In this document: piece after piece, positions 1 through 6,904 of the stretch
Numbering within the stretch: position 1 is the stretch's first letter
Layout: every line of letters starts with the position of its first letter
NCBI RefSeq assembly: GCF_038007465.1
Contig: NZ_JBBOXF010000001.1
Span: 1,142,501-1,206,500 of the forward strand
Reading direction: 5' to 3'
DNA from: Sporosarcina sp. FSL K6-1508
GTDB taxonomy: Bacteria; Bacillota; Bacilli; Bacillales_A; Planococcaceae
DNA: 64,000 bases
The notes under the pieces: generated by a model
Told to the model about the DNA's origin: nothing
Seen by the model: only the letters and a program-made list of their open reading frames with translations
The model's database searches: none
Program-made: the position numbers and the translations under genes

Positions 1-747
1 GAAGCTGAATTAATTGGTGGGAAAAATCCTATTGTTGAAGCGCTACGCTCCGGCAGGGAACTGAATAAGATATGGGTTGCTGAAGGGCTTCATATGAAAA
101 GTATCGGTGAGATTCTATCCTTGGCAAAAAAAGCCGGGATTATCATACAGGCAGTGCCGAAACAAAAGTTGGATGGTTTGCTTGATGTGAATCACCAGGG
201 AATTATCGCTTCGGTTGCGGCTTACGAATATGCGGAATTAGAAGACTTATTTACAGTTGCAACCGAGCGAGGGGAAGATCCGTTCTTCCTCATTCTCGAC
301 GAACTCGAGGATCCCCACAATCTGGGTTCGATTCTTCGGACTGCAGATGCAACAGGGGTCCACGGAGTTATCATACCGAAGCGCCGCGCCGTCGGGTTGA
401 CAGGCGTTGTTGCCAAGTCATCTACAGGTGCAATTGAACATATCCCTGTCGTCCGTGTAAATAACCTCTCCCAAACGGTAGAGGAACTAAAAAAGCGGGG
501 AGTCTGGATTGCGGGGACAGATGCTGCCAAATCAGTAGATTATAGGTTAATGGATGCGACGCTTCCACTTGCTGTTATCATCGGAAGTGAAGGAAAAGGA
601 ATGTCGCGTATTTTGAAAGAGAAATGCGATTTCCTCTATCATTTGCCAATGGTTGGACATGTTACCTCATTGAACGCGTCAGTTGCAGCTTCCCTTCTTA
701 TGTACGAGGTACTGCGCAAACGTCAACCGCATACGTCTAACAGATGA
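1..747 (+). CDS. rlmB: 23S rRNA (guanosine-2'-O-)methyltransferase RlmB, 5' truncated by window
   Basis: SPOUT (TrmH/SpoU) family methyltransferase that modifies the ribose of a conserved guanosine (G2251 in E. coli numbering) in the 23S P-loop using SAM. The frame is open from base 1, and the first residues read like the family N terminus (ELIGGKNPIVEAL). The true start is therefore just left of the window and the internal ATG at 94 is not the start. The knotted SAM site is visible: LDELEDPHNLGSILRTADA, then IIGSEGKGMSR, then the C-terminal SLNASVAASLLMYE. The stop overlaps the next gene's ATG (ATGA), so the two are translationally coupled. Family assignment is secure; the exact target base rests on homology. 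Confidence 0.93.
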   Translation, partial: EAELIGGKNPIVEALRSGRELNKIWVAEGLHMKSIGEILSLAKKAGIIIQAVPKQKLDGLLDVNHQGIIASVAAYEYAELEDLFTVATERGEDPFFLILDELEDPHNLGSILRTADATGVHGVIIPKRRAVGLTGVVAKSSTGAIEHIPVVRVNNLSQTVEELKKRGVWIAGTDAAKSVDYRLMDATLPLAVIIGSEGKGMSRILKEKCDFLYHLPMVGHVTSLNASVAASLLMYEVLRKRQPHTSNR

Positions 748-1259
748 AAACAGATATACTCCTAGTCGATGGCTATAATATTATCGGCGCATGGGAGGAA
801 CTGGGCGGGATGAAGCGGAAAAAACTAGCGGATGCACGGGACCGTTTGATAGAACGGATGGCGGAATACAAGGCGCATACTGGTTGGCGTGTCATTATTA
901 TTTTTGATGCGCATCTTGTACCGGGTATTGAAAAAAGAAAACGGCACTACAATGTCGAGATTGTCTTTACCCGGGAAAAAGAAACTGCCGATGAAAGAAT
1001 TGAAAAACTGGTTTCCGAATTGAGGGGACGAAGTGTTCAAATTCATGTAGCCACATCTGATTTAACAGAACAATGGGTCATTTTTGCACATGGCGCACTA
1101 AGAAAGTCGGCTCGCGAGCTAGAACTTGAAATAAATAAAATTGATGAACTTATATCGGCAAAAGTGAAGACAATCCAAGGGCAGCGGCCGCTTTCAAAGA
1201 TACCTTTAACTGACGAAGTTGCAGAAATATTTGAAAAATGGCGACGTGGAATGAAATGA
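744..1259 (+). CDS. rae1: NYN/PIN-fold ribosome-associated endoribonuclease Rae1 (YacP)
   Basis: Protein of 171 aa of the YacP family. The B. subtilis member is a ribosome-associated endonuclease that cuts mRNA in the A site. The N-terminal motif LLVDGYNIIGAW carries the first acidic residue of the NYN fold. Further acidic positions follow in IIIFDAH, in the ETADERIEKL helix and in VATSDLTEQ, giving the expected catalytic cluster. It overlaps rlmB by 4 bases and is followed by the sigH promoter. The order rlmB-yacP-sigH is the same as in B. subtilis. Activity is inferred from the family. Confidence 0.88.
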   Translation: MKTDILLVDGYNIIGAWEELGGMKRKKLADARDRLIERMAEYKAHTGWRVIIIFDAHLVPGIEKRKRHYNVEIVFTREKETADERIEKLVSELRGRSVQIHVATSDLTEQWVIFAHGALRKSARELELEINKIDELISAKVKTIQGQRPLSKIPLTDEVAEIFEKWRRGMK

Positions 1260-1263
1260 ACGG

Positions 1264-1293
1264 TTGACGTAAATTTTTCCAGTAAGGTATACT
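1264..1293 (+). promoter_or_regulatory. Candidate sigma-A promoter of sigH
   Basis: TTGACG at 1264-1269, an 18-base spacer and TATACT at 1288-1293. The match ends about 40 bases before the sigH start. A second AT-rich TATAAT lies at 1299-1304 but has no -35 box at the right distance. Confidence 0.5.
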
Positions 1294-1330
1294 TGTTATA
1301 TAATAGTGATAACGAACCGGGGTGATCCAG

Positions 1331-1981
1331 ATGGTGGAGAAAACATACGTTGTAGACAGCATATCGGATTTCACCGGATTATCCGACGGAGAAATCATAG
1401 CAATCATCCACGAAGGCAACACGGATGCGCTTAATTTTCTTATTAAGAAGTATCAATCTTTTGTCAGATTGAAAGCGCGCTCATACTTTTTAATCGGCGG
1501 GGACCGGGAAGATATCATTCAGGAAGGCATGATCGGCCTGTACAAAGCAATCCGCGATTTTAAAGAGGATCGATTGAGTTCATTCAAGGCGTTTGCGGAA
1601 CTTTGCATCACGCGGCAGATTATCACAGCTATTAAAACTGCAACAAGACAAAAGCATATTCCACTTAATACGTCAGTGTCATTGGACAAGCCGGTATTTG
1701 ACGAAGAGTCCGACCGCACATTGCTAGACGTAATTGCTGGTCCTGTTCTGGATGATCCTGAAGGTCTCATGATTCACAGGGAAGATTTTGTACAGATGGA
1801 AGATGAAATGAATAAGGTGCTAAGCAGTCTTGAGAAACAAGTGCTCGCACTGTACCTAGACGGCCAATCGTACCAGGAGATTTCTGAAGAGTTGAATAGG
1901 CAAGTGAAATCTGTGGACAATGCTCTTCAGCGGATAAAACGTAAACTTGAGCGCTATATGCAAGTCGATGCAGTGTGGTGA
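1331..1981 (+). CDS. sigH: RNA polymerase sigma-H factor
   Basis: Sigma-70 family factor of about 216 aa that directs early sporulation and stationary-phase genes. Region 2 is seen as DREDIIQEGMIGLYKAIRDF. The -10 recognition part continues in FKAFAELCITRQIITAIKTATR, and region 4 ends in YQEISEELNRQVKSVDNALQRIK. The frame is open from a GTG at 1322, but that codon lies inside the Shine-Dalgarno GGGGTGATC (1319-1327). ATG 1331 has 8-base spacing and is preferred. Sequence beyond the N-terminal 25 residues is nearly identical to B. subtilis SigH. Its presence is strong evidence for a spore former. Confidence 0.95.
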   Translation: MVEKTYVVDSISDFTGLSDGEIIAIIHEGNTDALNFLIKKYQSFVRLKARSYFLIGGDREDIIQEGMIGLYKAIRDFKEDRLSSFKAFAELCITRQIITAIKTATRQKHIPLNTSVSLDKPVFDEESDRTLLDVIAGPVLDDPEGLMIHREDFVQMEDEMNKVLSSLEKQVLALYLDGQSYQEISEELNRQVKSVDNALQRIKRKLERYMQVDAVW

Positions 1982-1999
1982 TTATCCATTTCCATAGTA

Positions 2000-2028
2000 T
2001 TGACATCATCAATGGTAGATGGTACTCT
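2000..2028 (+). promoter_or_regulatory. Candidate sigma-A promoter for rpmG-secE
   Basis: TTGACA at 2000-2005, exactly 17 bases, TACTCT at 2023-2028. It lies just after the sigH stop and about 150 bases before rpmG, so the transcript would carry a long leader. Confidence 0.5.
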
Positions 2029-2179
2029 TTAGCAAGACTATGAGAAGATGCTCAAGAAGTCCGGGGATATAAGGCTGCAGAGGCATTTAACAGTTTTCAT
2101 CTCGGCTCCTCGCGCCCTTAAATATGCGCTGCGTAGGCTCTTTTCGAATAAAGAACAATGAGTCGCAAGGGGTGACGGA

Positions 2180-2329
2180 ATGTCTAAAAAAATTATTTTA
2201 AGTTGCGATACATGCGGATCACGAAACTATTCCGTGCCGGCACGGAAAGATAAACCAACAGAACGTTTGTCAATTAAGAAGTTTTGCAGACATTGCAATG
2301 CACATCTATTGCATAGACAAACGGCATGA
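2180..2329 (+). CDS. rpmG: 50S ribosomal protein L33, zinc-binding form
   Basis: Small 49-aa basic protein starting MSKKIILSCDTCGSRNYS. It has two CxxC knuckles (CDTC at residues 9-12 and CRHC further on), the C+ form that binds zinc. L33 sits near the tRNA exit site of the 50S subunit. The start is the ATG after GGGGTGACGG. Position before secE and nusG matches Bacillus, where one rpmG copy lies here. Bacilli often hold a second cysteine-free L33 elsewhere, so this copy may be the zinc-replete paralogue (inference). Confidence 0.92.
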   Translation: MSKKIILSCDTCGSRNYSVPARKDKPTERLSIKKFCRHCNAHLLHRQTA

Positions 2330-2381
2330 AACAGTTAGTTAAGAAGCAGGATCATACTTATATTCGGAGGTTTACGATATA

Positions 2382-2567
2382 ATGGGCAAGTTAATTGGTT
2401 TTTTCAAAGACGTTGTCTCGGAAATGAGAAAAGTCAGCTGGCCGAGACGCAAAGAATTGACGCGTTACACAATTGTTGTTCTTTCAACAGTCGTTTTCAT
2501 GGCGGTCTACTTCGGACTCGTTGACCTTGGCATTTCACGAGTATTAGAATGGTACCTTGCGTTATAA
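2382..2567 (+). CDS. secE: Preprotein translocase subunit SecE
   Basis: Protein of 61 aa, the single-span form of SecE usual in Firmicutes. A cytosolic amphipathic segment with the conserved EMRKVSWPRRKELTRYT comes first, then one hydrophobic helix (IVVLSTVVFMAVYFGLVDLGI). It clamps the two halves of SecY in the membrane. SD GGAGG lies at the usual distance. It is the second gene after the candidate promoter at 2000 and is followed by a hairpin that looks like a terminator. Confidence 0.95.
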   Translation: MGKLIGFFKDVVSEMRKVSWPRRKELTRYTIVVLSTVVFMAVYFGLVDLGISRVLEWYLAL

Positions 2568-2597
2568 TAAAGGAATATGAATATTTCACTTGAAAAA

Positions 2598-2628
2598 TAT
2601 CCCGTCAAGCAGTATGAACGGGGTTTTT
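2598..2628 (+). terminator. Candidate intrinsic terminator after secE
   Basis: Stem CCCGT (2601-2605) with ACGGG (2618-2622), extended by A-rich and U-rich arms (AAAAAT before, TTTTT after). It would separate or attenuate between secE and nusG. Confidence 0.5.
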
Positions 2629-2750
2629 CAATTGTTAAGGCTTCAGGTACCGCCCTGCGATAGAATGTCTCGATCTTAGACCGCTTGCTTTCATCGCTTA
2701 TGCCTGTCTGGGCTGGACGGCGCCTGGTGCTTTTCTTATTTGTACGAAAA

Positions 2751-2790
2751 AAGGAGGGACGGACGTTCAGTCCTCGTCACTATGGATATG
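2751..2790 (+). promoter_or_regulatory. nusG ribosome binding site with intervening hairpin
   Basis: SD AAGGAGG (2751-2757) is followed at once by a small hairpin. GAC 2758-2760 pairs with GTC 2776-2778, and GGAC 2761-2764 pairs with GTCC 2770-2773, with a two-base bulge and a five-base loop. After the hairpin, nine unpaired bases lead to ATG 2788. Linear spacing would be 30 bases; folded spacing is 9. Confidence 0.45.
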
Positions 2791-3321
2791 GAGAAAAATT
2801 GGTATGTCGTGCATACGTACTCCGGTTATGAGAATAAGGTGAAAGCCAATCTGGAAAAACGTGTTGAAACGATGGGTATGTCTGATAAAATATTCCGCGT
2901 GGTCATTCCGGAAGAAGAAGAAACAGATTTTAAAGACGGTAAAAAACGTACAGTTCTGAAGAAAACTTTCCCGGGTTATGTTCTTGTGGAAATCATTATG
3001 ACGGATGATTCTTGGTATGTTGTTCGGAATACACCAGGCGTTACGGGATTCATAGGATCATCAGGCGGAGGCGCAAAGCCAACGCCATTGCTTCCTGAAG
3101 AAGTCGATTTCATTCTCAAACAAATGGGCGTGAAAGAGCGTAAAGTAGAGATTGACTTTGATCTCGGCGAAATGGTTGAAGTATTGGAAGGTCCATTCGC
3201 GAACTTCCAAGGTAAAGTGGAAGAAATTGACGAAGATAAAGGTAAAGTGAAAGTATCTGTGGATATGTTCGGTCGAGAAACGAAAATGGAGCTTGACTTC
3301 GAACAGGTTCAAAAATTATAA
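2788..3321 (+). CDS. nusG: Transcription termination/antitermination factor NusG
   Basis: Protein of 177 aa: NGN domain (WYVVHTYSGYENKVKANL, FPGYVLVEI, VRNTPGVTGFIG) and a C-terminal KOW domain (VLEGPFANFQGKVEEID). It binds the RNA polymerase clamp and modulates pausing. The start is not obvious. The strong SD AAGGAGG is at 2751-2757, but the in-frame ATGs are at 2782 and 2788. ATG 2788 gives the family's N terminus MEKNWYVVHTY and its usual length. A hairpin between SD and ATG would restore normal spacing (see findings). The frame extends up to a TTG at 2740, which lies before the SD and is rejected. Confidence 0.93.
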   Translation: MEKNWYVVHTYSGYENKVKANLEKRVETMGMSDKIFRVVIPEEEETDFKDGKKRTVLKKTFPGYVLVEIIMTDDSWYVVRNTPGVTGFIGSSGGGAKPTPLLPEEVDFILKQMGVKERKVEIDFDLGEMVEVLEGPFANFQGKVEEIDEDKGKVKVSVDMFGRETKMELDFEQVQKL

Positions 3322-3332
3322 TCATTTGTCAC

Positions 3333-3361
3333 TTGCGCACATAGCGAAATAGTGGTATCAT
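3333..3361 (+). promoter_or_regulatory. Candidate promoter for rplK-rplA
   Basis: TTGCGC 3333-3338, 17-base spacer, TATCAT 3356-3361, located just after the nusG stop and about 130 bases before rplK. Confidence 0.4.
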
Positions 3362-3439
3362 TTCAAAGGTCAGACTGTAAACAAATGGTCTGGTCGAATT
3401 ATCCAAATTCTACCGGTGCAAGCCGGCAGGCACATATGA

Positions 3440-3464
3440 GTGGGAGGGGTAACCCTATTACCAC
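3440..3464 (+). promoter_or_regulatory. Conserved GUGGGAGG...CCAC hairpin before rplK
   Basis: GTGGGAGGGG followed by AACCC and ATTACCAC. GTGG (3440-3443) pairs with CCAC (3461-3464), with GGG/CCC pairing inside. A near copy stands before rplA at 3990-4016. Placement directly upstream of L11 and of L1 suggests a translational control site for L1, which autoregulates this operon in other bacteria. That assignment is inference. Confidence 0.45.
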
Positions 3465-3490
3465 ATCACGGACTTAAGGAGGTGTGTCTC

Positions 3491-3916
3491 GTGGCTAAAA
3501 AAGTCATTAAGGTTGTTAAATTGCAAATTCCTGCTGGGAAAGCGAATCCGGCTCCACCAGTTGGACCGGCGTTAGGACAAGCAGGTGTGAACATCATGGG
3601 ATTCTGTAAAGAATTCAATGCGCGTACAGCGGATCAAGCAGGCCTTATTATTCCTGTTGAAATTTCTGTATTCGAAGACCGTTCATTTACTTTCATTACA
3701 AAAACTCCACCGGCAGCAGTATTGCTGAAGGTTGCAGCTAATCTTACAAAAGGTTCAGGTGAACCGAATAAGAACAAGGTTGCTACTGTAAAACGTGATA
3801 AAGTTCGCGAAATTGCAGAACAAAAGATGGAAGATTTAAACGCAGCGTCAGTTGAAGCAGCGATGGCAATGGTTGAAGGTACTGCTCGCAGTATGGGAAT
3901 CACGATCGAAGACTGA
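3491..3916 (+). CDS. rplK: 50S ribosomal protein L11
   Basis: Protein of 141 aa. The N-terminal domain KLQIPAGKANPAPPVGPALGQAGVNI is the proline-rich region targeted by thiopeptides. The C-terminal domain includes KVATVKRDKVREIAE and EGTARSMGI, and it binds the GTPase-associated centre of 23S rRNA. The start is GTG 3491 after AAGGAGGTGTG. An upstream in-frame start at 3440 would read through the leader hairpin and is rejected. L11 is also needed for RelA activation at stalled ribosomes. Confidence 0.96.
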   Translation: MAKKVIKVVKLQIPAGKANPAPPVGPALGQAGVNIMGFCKEFNARTADQAGLIIPVEISVFEDRSFTFITKTPPAAVLLKVAANLTKGSGEPNKNKVATVKRDKVREIAEQKMEDLNAASVEAAMAMVEGTARSMGITIED

Positions 3917-3951
3917 TCTTGATTTTATAAAGCAATAGTTGTTTGTAGTGG

Positions 3952-3983
3952 GGGTTGCGCTTGTTCTCCGGAGCACGCAACCC
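3952..3983 (+). promoter_or_regulatory. GC-rich hairpin in rplK-rplA spacer
   Basis: GGGTTGCG (3952-3959) pairs perfectly with CGCAACCC (3976-3983) and is followed by TTATT. The U-tract is too weak for a convincing terminator. It may be a processing or attenuation element lying just before the second GUGGGAGG motif. Confidence 0.4.
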
Positions 3984-3989
3984 TTATTC

Positions 3990-4016
3990 GTGGGAGGTTT
4001 AACCCGTTAAAACCAC
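3990..4016 (+). promoter_or_regulatory. Conserved GUGGGAGG...ACCAC hairpin before rplA
   Basis: GTGGGAGG (3990-3997), AACCCGTT, then ACCAC (4012-4016). This is a second copy of the motif before rplK, ending about 20 bases upstream of the L1 start. Candidate L1-binding autoregulatory site. Confidence 0.45.
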
Positions 4017-4036
4017 AATCGAGGAGGAATTTTTAA

Positions 4037-4735
4037 ATGGCTAAAAAAGGTAAAAAGTTCACAGAAGCTGCAAAACTAGTTGAACACATGAAAGCGTACG
4101 ACGTTAAAGAAGCAATCGAGCTTGCGAAAAAAACAAGCACGGTTAATTTTGACGCAACAGTTGAAGTTGCATTCCGTCTTGGAATCGATACTCGTAAAAA
4201 TGACCAACAAATCCGTGGAGCAGTTGTACTTCCGAACGGTACTGGTAAAACTCAACGCGTTCTTGTTTTCGCAAAAGGCGAAAAACTTAAAGAAGCTGAA
4301 GCTGCTGGTGCAGACTATGCAGGGGATGCTGAATATATCGCTAAAATCCAACAAGGTTGGTTTGACTTTGACGTTATCGTTGCTACTCCGGACATGATGG
4401 GTGAAGTAGGGAAAATTGGACGTGTTCTTGGACCAAAAGGACTTATGCCTAACCCGAAAACTGGCACAGTAACATTTGACGTAGCGAAAGCAGTAGCAGA
4501 AATCAAAGCAGGTAAAGTTGAATACCGTGCGGACAAAGCGGGAATCATTCACGCGCCAATCGGAAAAGTTTCATTCGATGATGCTAAACTTGCAGAAAAC
4601 TTTGCAACTGTATTTGAAACTGTTCAAAAAGCGAAACCAGCTTCTGCAAAAGGAACATACATGAAGTCGGTTAACGTTACGACTACAATGGGTCCTTCTG
4701 TAAAAGTTGATCCTTCAAGCGTAGTAATCAAATAA
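4037..4735 (+). CDS. rplA: 50S ribosomal protein L1
   Basis: Protein of 232 aa, normal length. It contains the L1 signature region (VGKIGRVLGPKGLMPNPKTGTVT) and the N-terminal VEVAFRLGIDTRKNDQQIRG. L1 forms the mobile stalk next to the E site and releases deacylated tRNA. It is also the classical repressor of its own mRNA. Start ATG 4037 follows GAGGAGG. It forms an operon with rplK. Confidence 0.96.
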   Translation: MAKKGKKFTEAAKLVEHMKAYDVKEAIELAKKTSTVNFDATVEVAFRLGIDTRKNDQQIRGAVVLPNGTGKTQRVLVFAKGEKLKEAEAAGADYAGDAEYIAKIQQGWFDFDVIVATPDMMGEVGKIGRVLGPKGLMPNPKTGTVTFDVAKAVAEIKAGKVEYRADKAGIIHAPIGKVSFDDAKLAENFATVFETVQKAKPASAKGTYMKSVNVTTTMGPSVKVDPSSVVIK

Positions 4736-4741
4736 TAAATA

Positions 4742-4770
4742 TTGACAAAGAGATAGTCTTTTGATAAGAT
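4742..4770 (+). promoter_or_regulatory. Sigma-A promoter of rplJ-rplL
   Basis: TTGACA 4742-4747, 17-base spacer, TAAGAT 4765-4770, immediately after rplA. Transcription from here produces a leader of about 185 bases before rplJ. Confidence 0.6.
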
Positions 4771-4777
4771 GATTTCT

Positions 4778-4961
4778 GTTGTGAATATAACCATTTGTAC
4801 CGTAGACAGCAGGAGCGGCATGCCGCTTAAAACTTCCTGCCGAGGACAAGACGCTCTTTTTCTTTTAAAAGATGACGACTTTTCAGCCCTCAGTCTGCTT
4901 TTGTAGATTGAGGGCTTTTCATATCGGTATAAGTGACCCAAACTTTTTAGGAGGTGTCCAA
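4778..4961 (+). ncRNA. L10 leader (rplJ autoregulatory leader)
   Basis: Long structured leader between the rplJ promoter and start. It holds a two-part hairpin: GCAGGA 4809-4814 with TCCTGC 4835-4840, enclosing the palindrome AGCGGCATGCCGCT. A terminator-like hairpin at 4885-4921 follows. Position and architecture fit the known L10 leader family of Firmicutes, in which the L10-L12 complex binds its own mRNA and promotes termination. A covariance-model search for that family would confirm it. Confidence 0.6.
4885..4921 (+). terminator. Attenuator/terminator in rplJ leader
   Basis: AGCCCTCA (4885-4892) pairs with TGAGGGCT (4909-4916), with TCT/AGA extending the stem inside, then TTTTC. It lies before the rplJ SD, so it can control read-through into rplJ-rplL. 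Confidence 0.65.
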
Positions 4962-5462
4962 ATGAGCACAGTATTAGAAGCAAAACAAGCGGTAGTTGGT
5001 GAAATTACAGACAAGTTGAAATCAGCTGCATCTGTCGTTGTAGTTGACTACCGCGGTCTTACAGTCGGTCAAGTTACCGAACTACGTAAACAGCTTCGTG
5101 AAGCAGGTATTGACTTTAAAGTTTATAAAAACTCGATGTCACGCCGTGCTGCTGAAGCTGCAGGACTTGAAGGGTTGAACGAACACCTTACAGGCCCGAA
5201 TGCAATCGCATTTTCAAACGAGGACGTCGTTGCTCCTGCAAAAATCCTTAACGATTTTGCAAAGAAAAACGAAAAGCTTGAAATCAAAGCTGGCGTAATC
5301 GAAGGAACAATTGCATCTGAAGCGGACATTAAAGCATTGGCGGATCTCCCGTCACGCGAAGGTCTACTTTCTATGCTACTCAGCGTTCTTCAAGCTCCAA
5401 TGCGCAACTTCGCGCTTGCAACAAAAGCTGTTGCAGAGCAAAAAGAAGAACAAGGCGCTTAA
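4962..5462 (+). CDS. rplJ: 50S ribosomal protein L10
   Basis: Protein of 166 aa, equal to B. subtilis L10. The N-terminal rRNA-binding domain (VVDYRGLTVGQVTELRKQLREAG, YKNSMSRRA) is followed by the C-terminal helix that carries L7/L12 dimers (NFALATKAVAEQK). Start ATG 4962 follows TAGGAGGTG. The frame is open upstream to 4872, but that stretch is the leader terminator. L10 anchors the stalk that recruits translational GTPases. Confidence 0.96.
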   Translation: MSTVLEAKQAVVGEITDKLKSAASVVVVDYRGLTVGQVTELRKQLREAGIDFKVYKNSMSRRAAEAAGLEGLNEHLTGPNAIAFSNEDVVAPAKILNDFAKKNEKLEIKAGVIEGTIASEADIKALADLPSREGLLSMLLSVLQAPMRNFALATKAVAEQKEEQGA

Positions 5463-5553
5463 TATCGCCGCTTGAAATACAACTTGCGGGTTAAGACTAC
5501 AAGGAATACGCTTGGGCTTGCCTGACTAAAACAATTACTAGGAGGAAAATATA

Positions 5554-5916
5554 ATGACTAAAGAAAACATTCTTGAAGCGATCAAAGAAATGACAGTACT
5601 TGAACTTAACGACCTTGTAAAAGCAATCGAAGATGAGTTTGGCGTAACTGCTGCAGCACCTGTTGCAATGGCAGGAGCTGGCGGTGGCGAAGCTGCTGCA
5701 GAGCAAACAGAATTCGACGTAATCCTTGCATCTGCTGGAGATCAAAAAATCAAAGTTATCAAAGCGGTTCGCGAAATTACAGGTCTAGGCTTGAAAGAAG
5801 CGAAAGCAGTTGTTGACGAAGCTCCTAAAGCAATCAAAGAAGGCGTTTCTAAAGAAGAAGCAGAAGAAATGAAAGCGAAACTTGAAGAAGTTGGCGCATC
5901 AATCGAAGTTAAGTAA
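5554..5916 (+). CDS. rplL: 50S ribosomal protein L7/L12
   Basis: Protein of 120 aa. N-terminal dimerisation helices (ILEAIKEMTVLELNDLVKAIEDEFGV), an alanine/glycine-rich hinge at about residues 35-50, and the globular C-terminal domain (KIKVIKAVREITGLGLKEAKAVVDEAPKAIKEG). That domain contacts EF-Tu, EF-G and IF2. It lies 91 bases after rplJ and is co-transcribed with it; a strong terminator follows. Confidence 0.97.
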   Translation: MTKENILEAIKEMTVLELNDLVKAIEDEFGVTAAAPVAMAGAGGGEAAAEQTEFDVILASAGDQKIKVIKAVREITGLGLKEAKAVVDEAPKAIKEGVSKEEAEEMKAKLEEVGASIEVK

Positions 5917-5928
5917 TTTTTGAATAAT

Positions 5929-5974
5929 GAAGAAAAGCTCGTCGGATTTGGACGGGCTTTTCTTCGTTTTTTTA
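5929..5974 (+). terminator. Intrinsic terminator after rplL
   Basis: A 15-base-pair stem, GAAGAAAAGCTCGTC with GACGGGCTTTTCTTC (5929-5943 and 5951-5965), then GTTTTTTT. Strong rho-independent terminator. Confidence 0.85.
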
Positions 5975-6070
5975 TCTTTGGCTTGTGTAAAACAAGTCAT
6001 TTGATCGTCAGAAAACTCAGGCGATCTTCTTTTTTGTGTTATAAGTTTCTAGACGAGGGGGAAGACTTGC

Positions 6071-6673
6071 GTGTCTGAACATTACTACTCGGAAAATCCG
6101 AAAGTGAAAAGTAATCCGAAAGAATGGTCCGCCGAATTACGCGGAAAAACGCTTCGATTTAAGACGGATGCAGGAGTTTTCAGTAAAGGTGAAGTGGATT
6201 TTGGTTCGCGGCTCTTAGCTGAGAGTTTTATGTTGTCAGTAACGGAAGGGTTAATTCTTGACGTTGGTTGTGGCTATGGTCCGATTGGCTTATCGATTGC
6301 CGCATCTTTTCCGGAACGGAGCGTTCACATGGTTGATGTGAATGAACGTGCACTCGCTCTTGCTGCGTATAATGCAAAACAAAACAGCATTTCGAATGTG
6401 GAGATTTATCCAAGTGATGCATTATCCGGTGTCACGGCAGGGGGATTTGCTGCAATTTTGACGAATCCGCCAATCCGTGCAGGAAAAGAGACGGTATTCA
6501 AGTTTTATGAAGGTGCTTTTTTGAAACTGAAAGTTGGCGGTGAGTTATGGATCGTCATTCAGAAAAAACAAGGTGCACCATCAACAATAGATTGTTTGAA
6601 AGAACTTTTCGGCAACGTCGAGACGGTTGTTAAGAAGAAAGGCTATTACATTTTAAAAGTCGAAAAATATTGA
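6071..6673 (+). CDS. RsmC-like class I SAM methyltransferase (YbxB)
   Basis: Protein of 200 aa. SAM motif I is LILDVGCGYGPIGLSIA; the motif II region is VHMVDVNERALALA. The substrate-gating motif is TNPPIR, the NPPF/Y-like tetrapeptide of N-methyltransferases acting on guanine. It resembles the catalytic half of RsmC (16S m2G1207) and B. subtilis YbxB, found at the same place between rplL and rpoB. GTG start 6071 is preceded by GAGGGGGAAG. The rRNA target is inferred. Confidence 0.82.
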   Translation: MSEHYYSENPKVKSNPKEWSAELRGKTLRFKTDAGVFSKGEVDFGSRLLAESFMLSVTEGLILDVGCGYGPIGLSIAASFPERSVHMVDVNERALALAAYNAKQNSISNVEIYPSDALSGVTAGGFAAILTNPPIRAGKETVFKFYEGAFLKLKVGGELWIVIQKKQGAPSTIDCLKELFGNVETVVKKKGYYILKVEKY

Positions 6674-6698
6674 CTGGATAGTCTTGATATGCTAAAGT
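6670..6698 (+). promoter_or_regulatory. Candidate promoter of rpoB
   Basis: TTGACT 6670-6675, 17-base spacer, TAAAGT 6693-6698. It overlaps the stop of the upstream methyltransferase and leaves a leader of about 200 bases before rpoB. Confidence 0.5.
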
Positions 6699-6728
6699 TG
6701 TAAAATGCATAAATTATTATAGTGCGGT

Positions 6729-6840
6729 CGTATGCCCTTTTGCATGAAAAATGGAAATGAAAGGCATACTGACGATGTATAAAAGATGGTAAAACCGAAA
6801 ATGAGCTCTTACCGGAACTCGTTTTCTTTTTGTTTTTTTC
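6729..6840 (+). promoter_or_regulatory. rpoB leader with two hairpins, the second terminator-like
   Basis: TATGCC (6731-6736) pairs with GGCATA (6763-6768). Downstream, GAAAATGAG (6797-6805) pairs with CTCGTTTTC (6818-6826), followed by TTTTTGTTTTTTT. The second is a good intrinsic terminator placed between the rpoB promoter and rpoB, so it would act as an attenuator. It may also simply end read-through from upstream genes. Confidence 0.5.
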
Positions 6841-6904
6841 GATATCATACACTATTTTTATGGTTTCGCAAAGGACTAATATTGTTTTATAAGGGGTGAA
6901 AGAG

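Noticed and set aside
4076..4552. 158-codon reverse frame inside rplA
   Set aside because: It is a shadow of a highly biased ribosomal gene, has no SD and resembles no protein. The same applies to the other long antisense frames under rpoB, rpoC, fusA and the r-protein genes.
4872..4961. Extended N terminus of rplJ
   Set aside because: The extra 30 codons lie in the leader terminator, and the SD is directly before ATG 4962.
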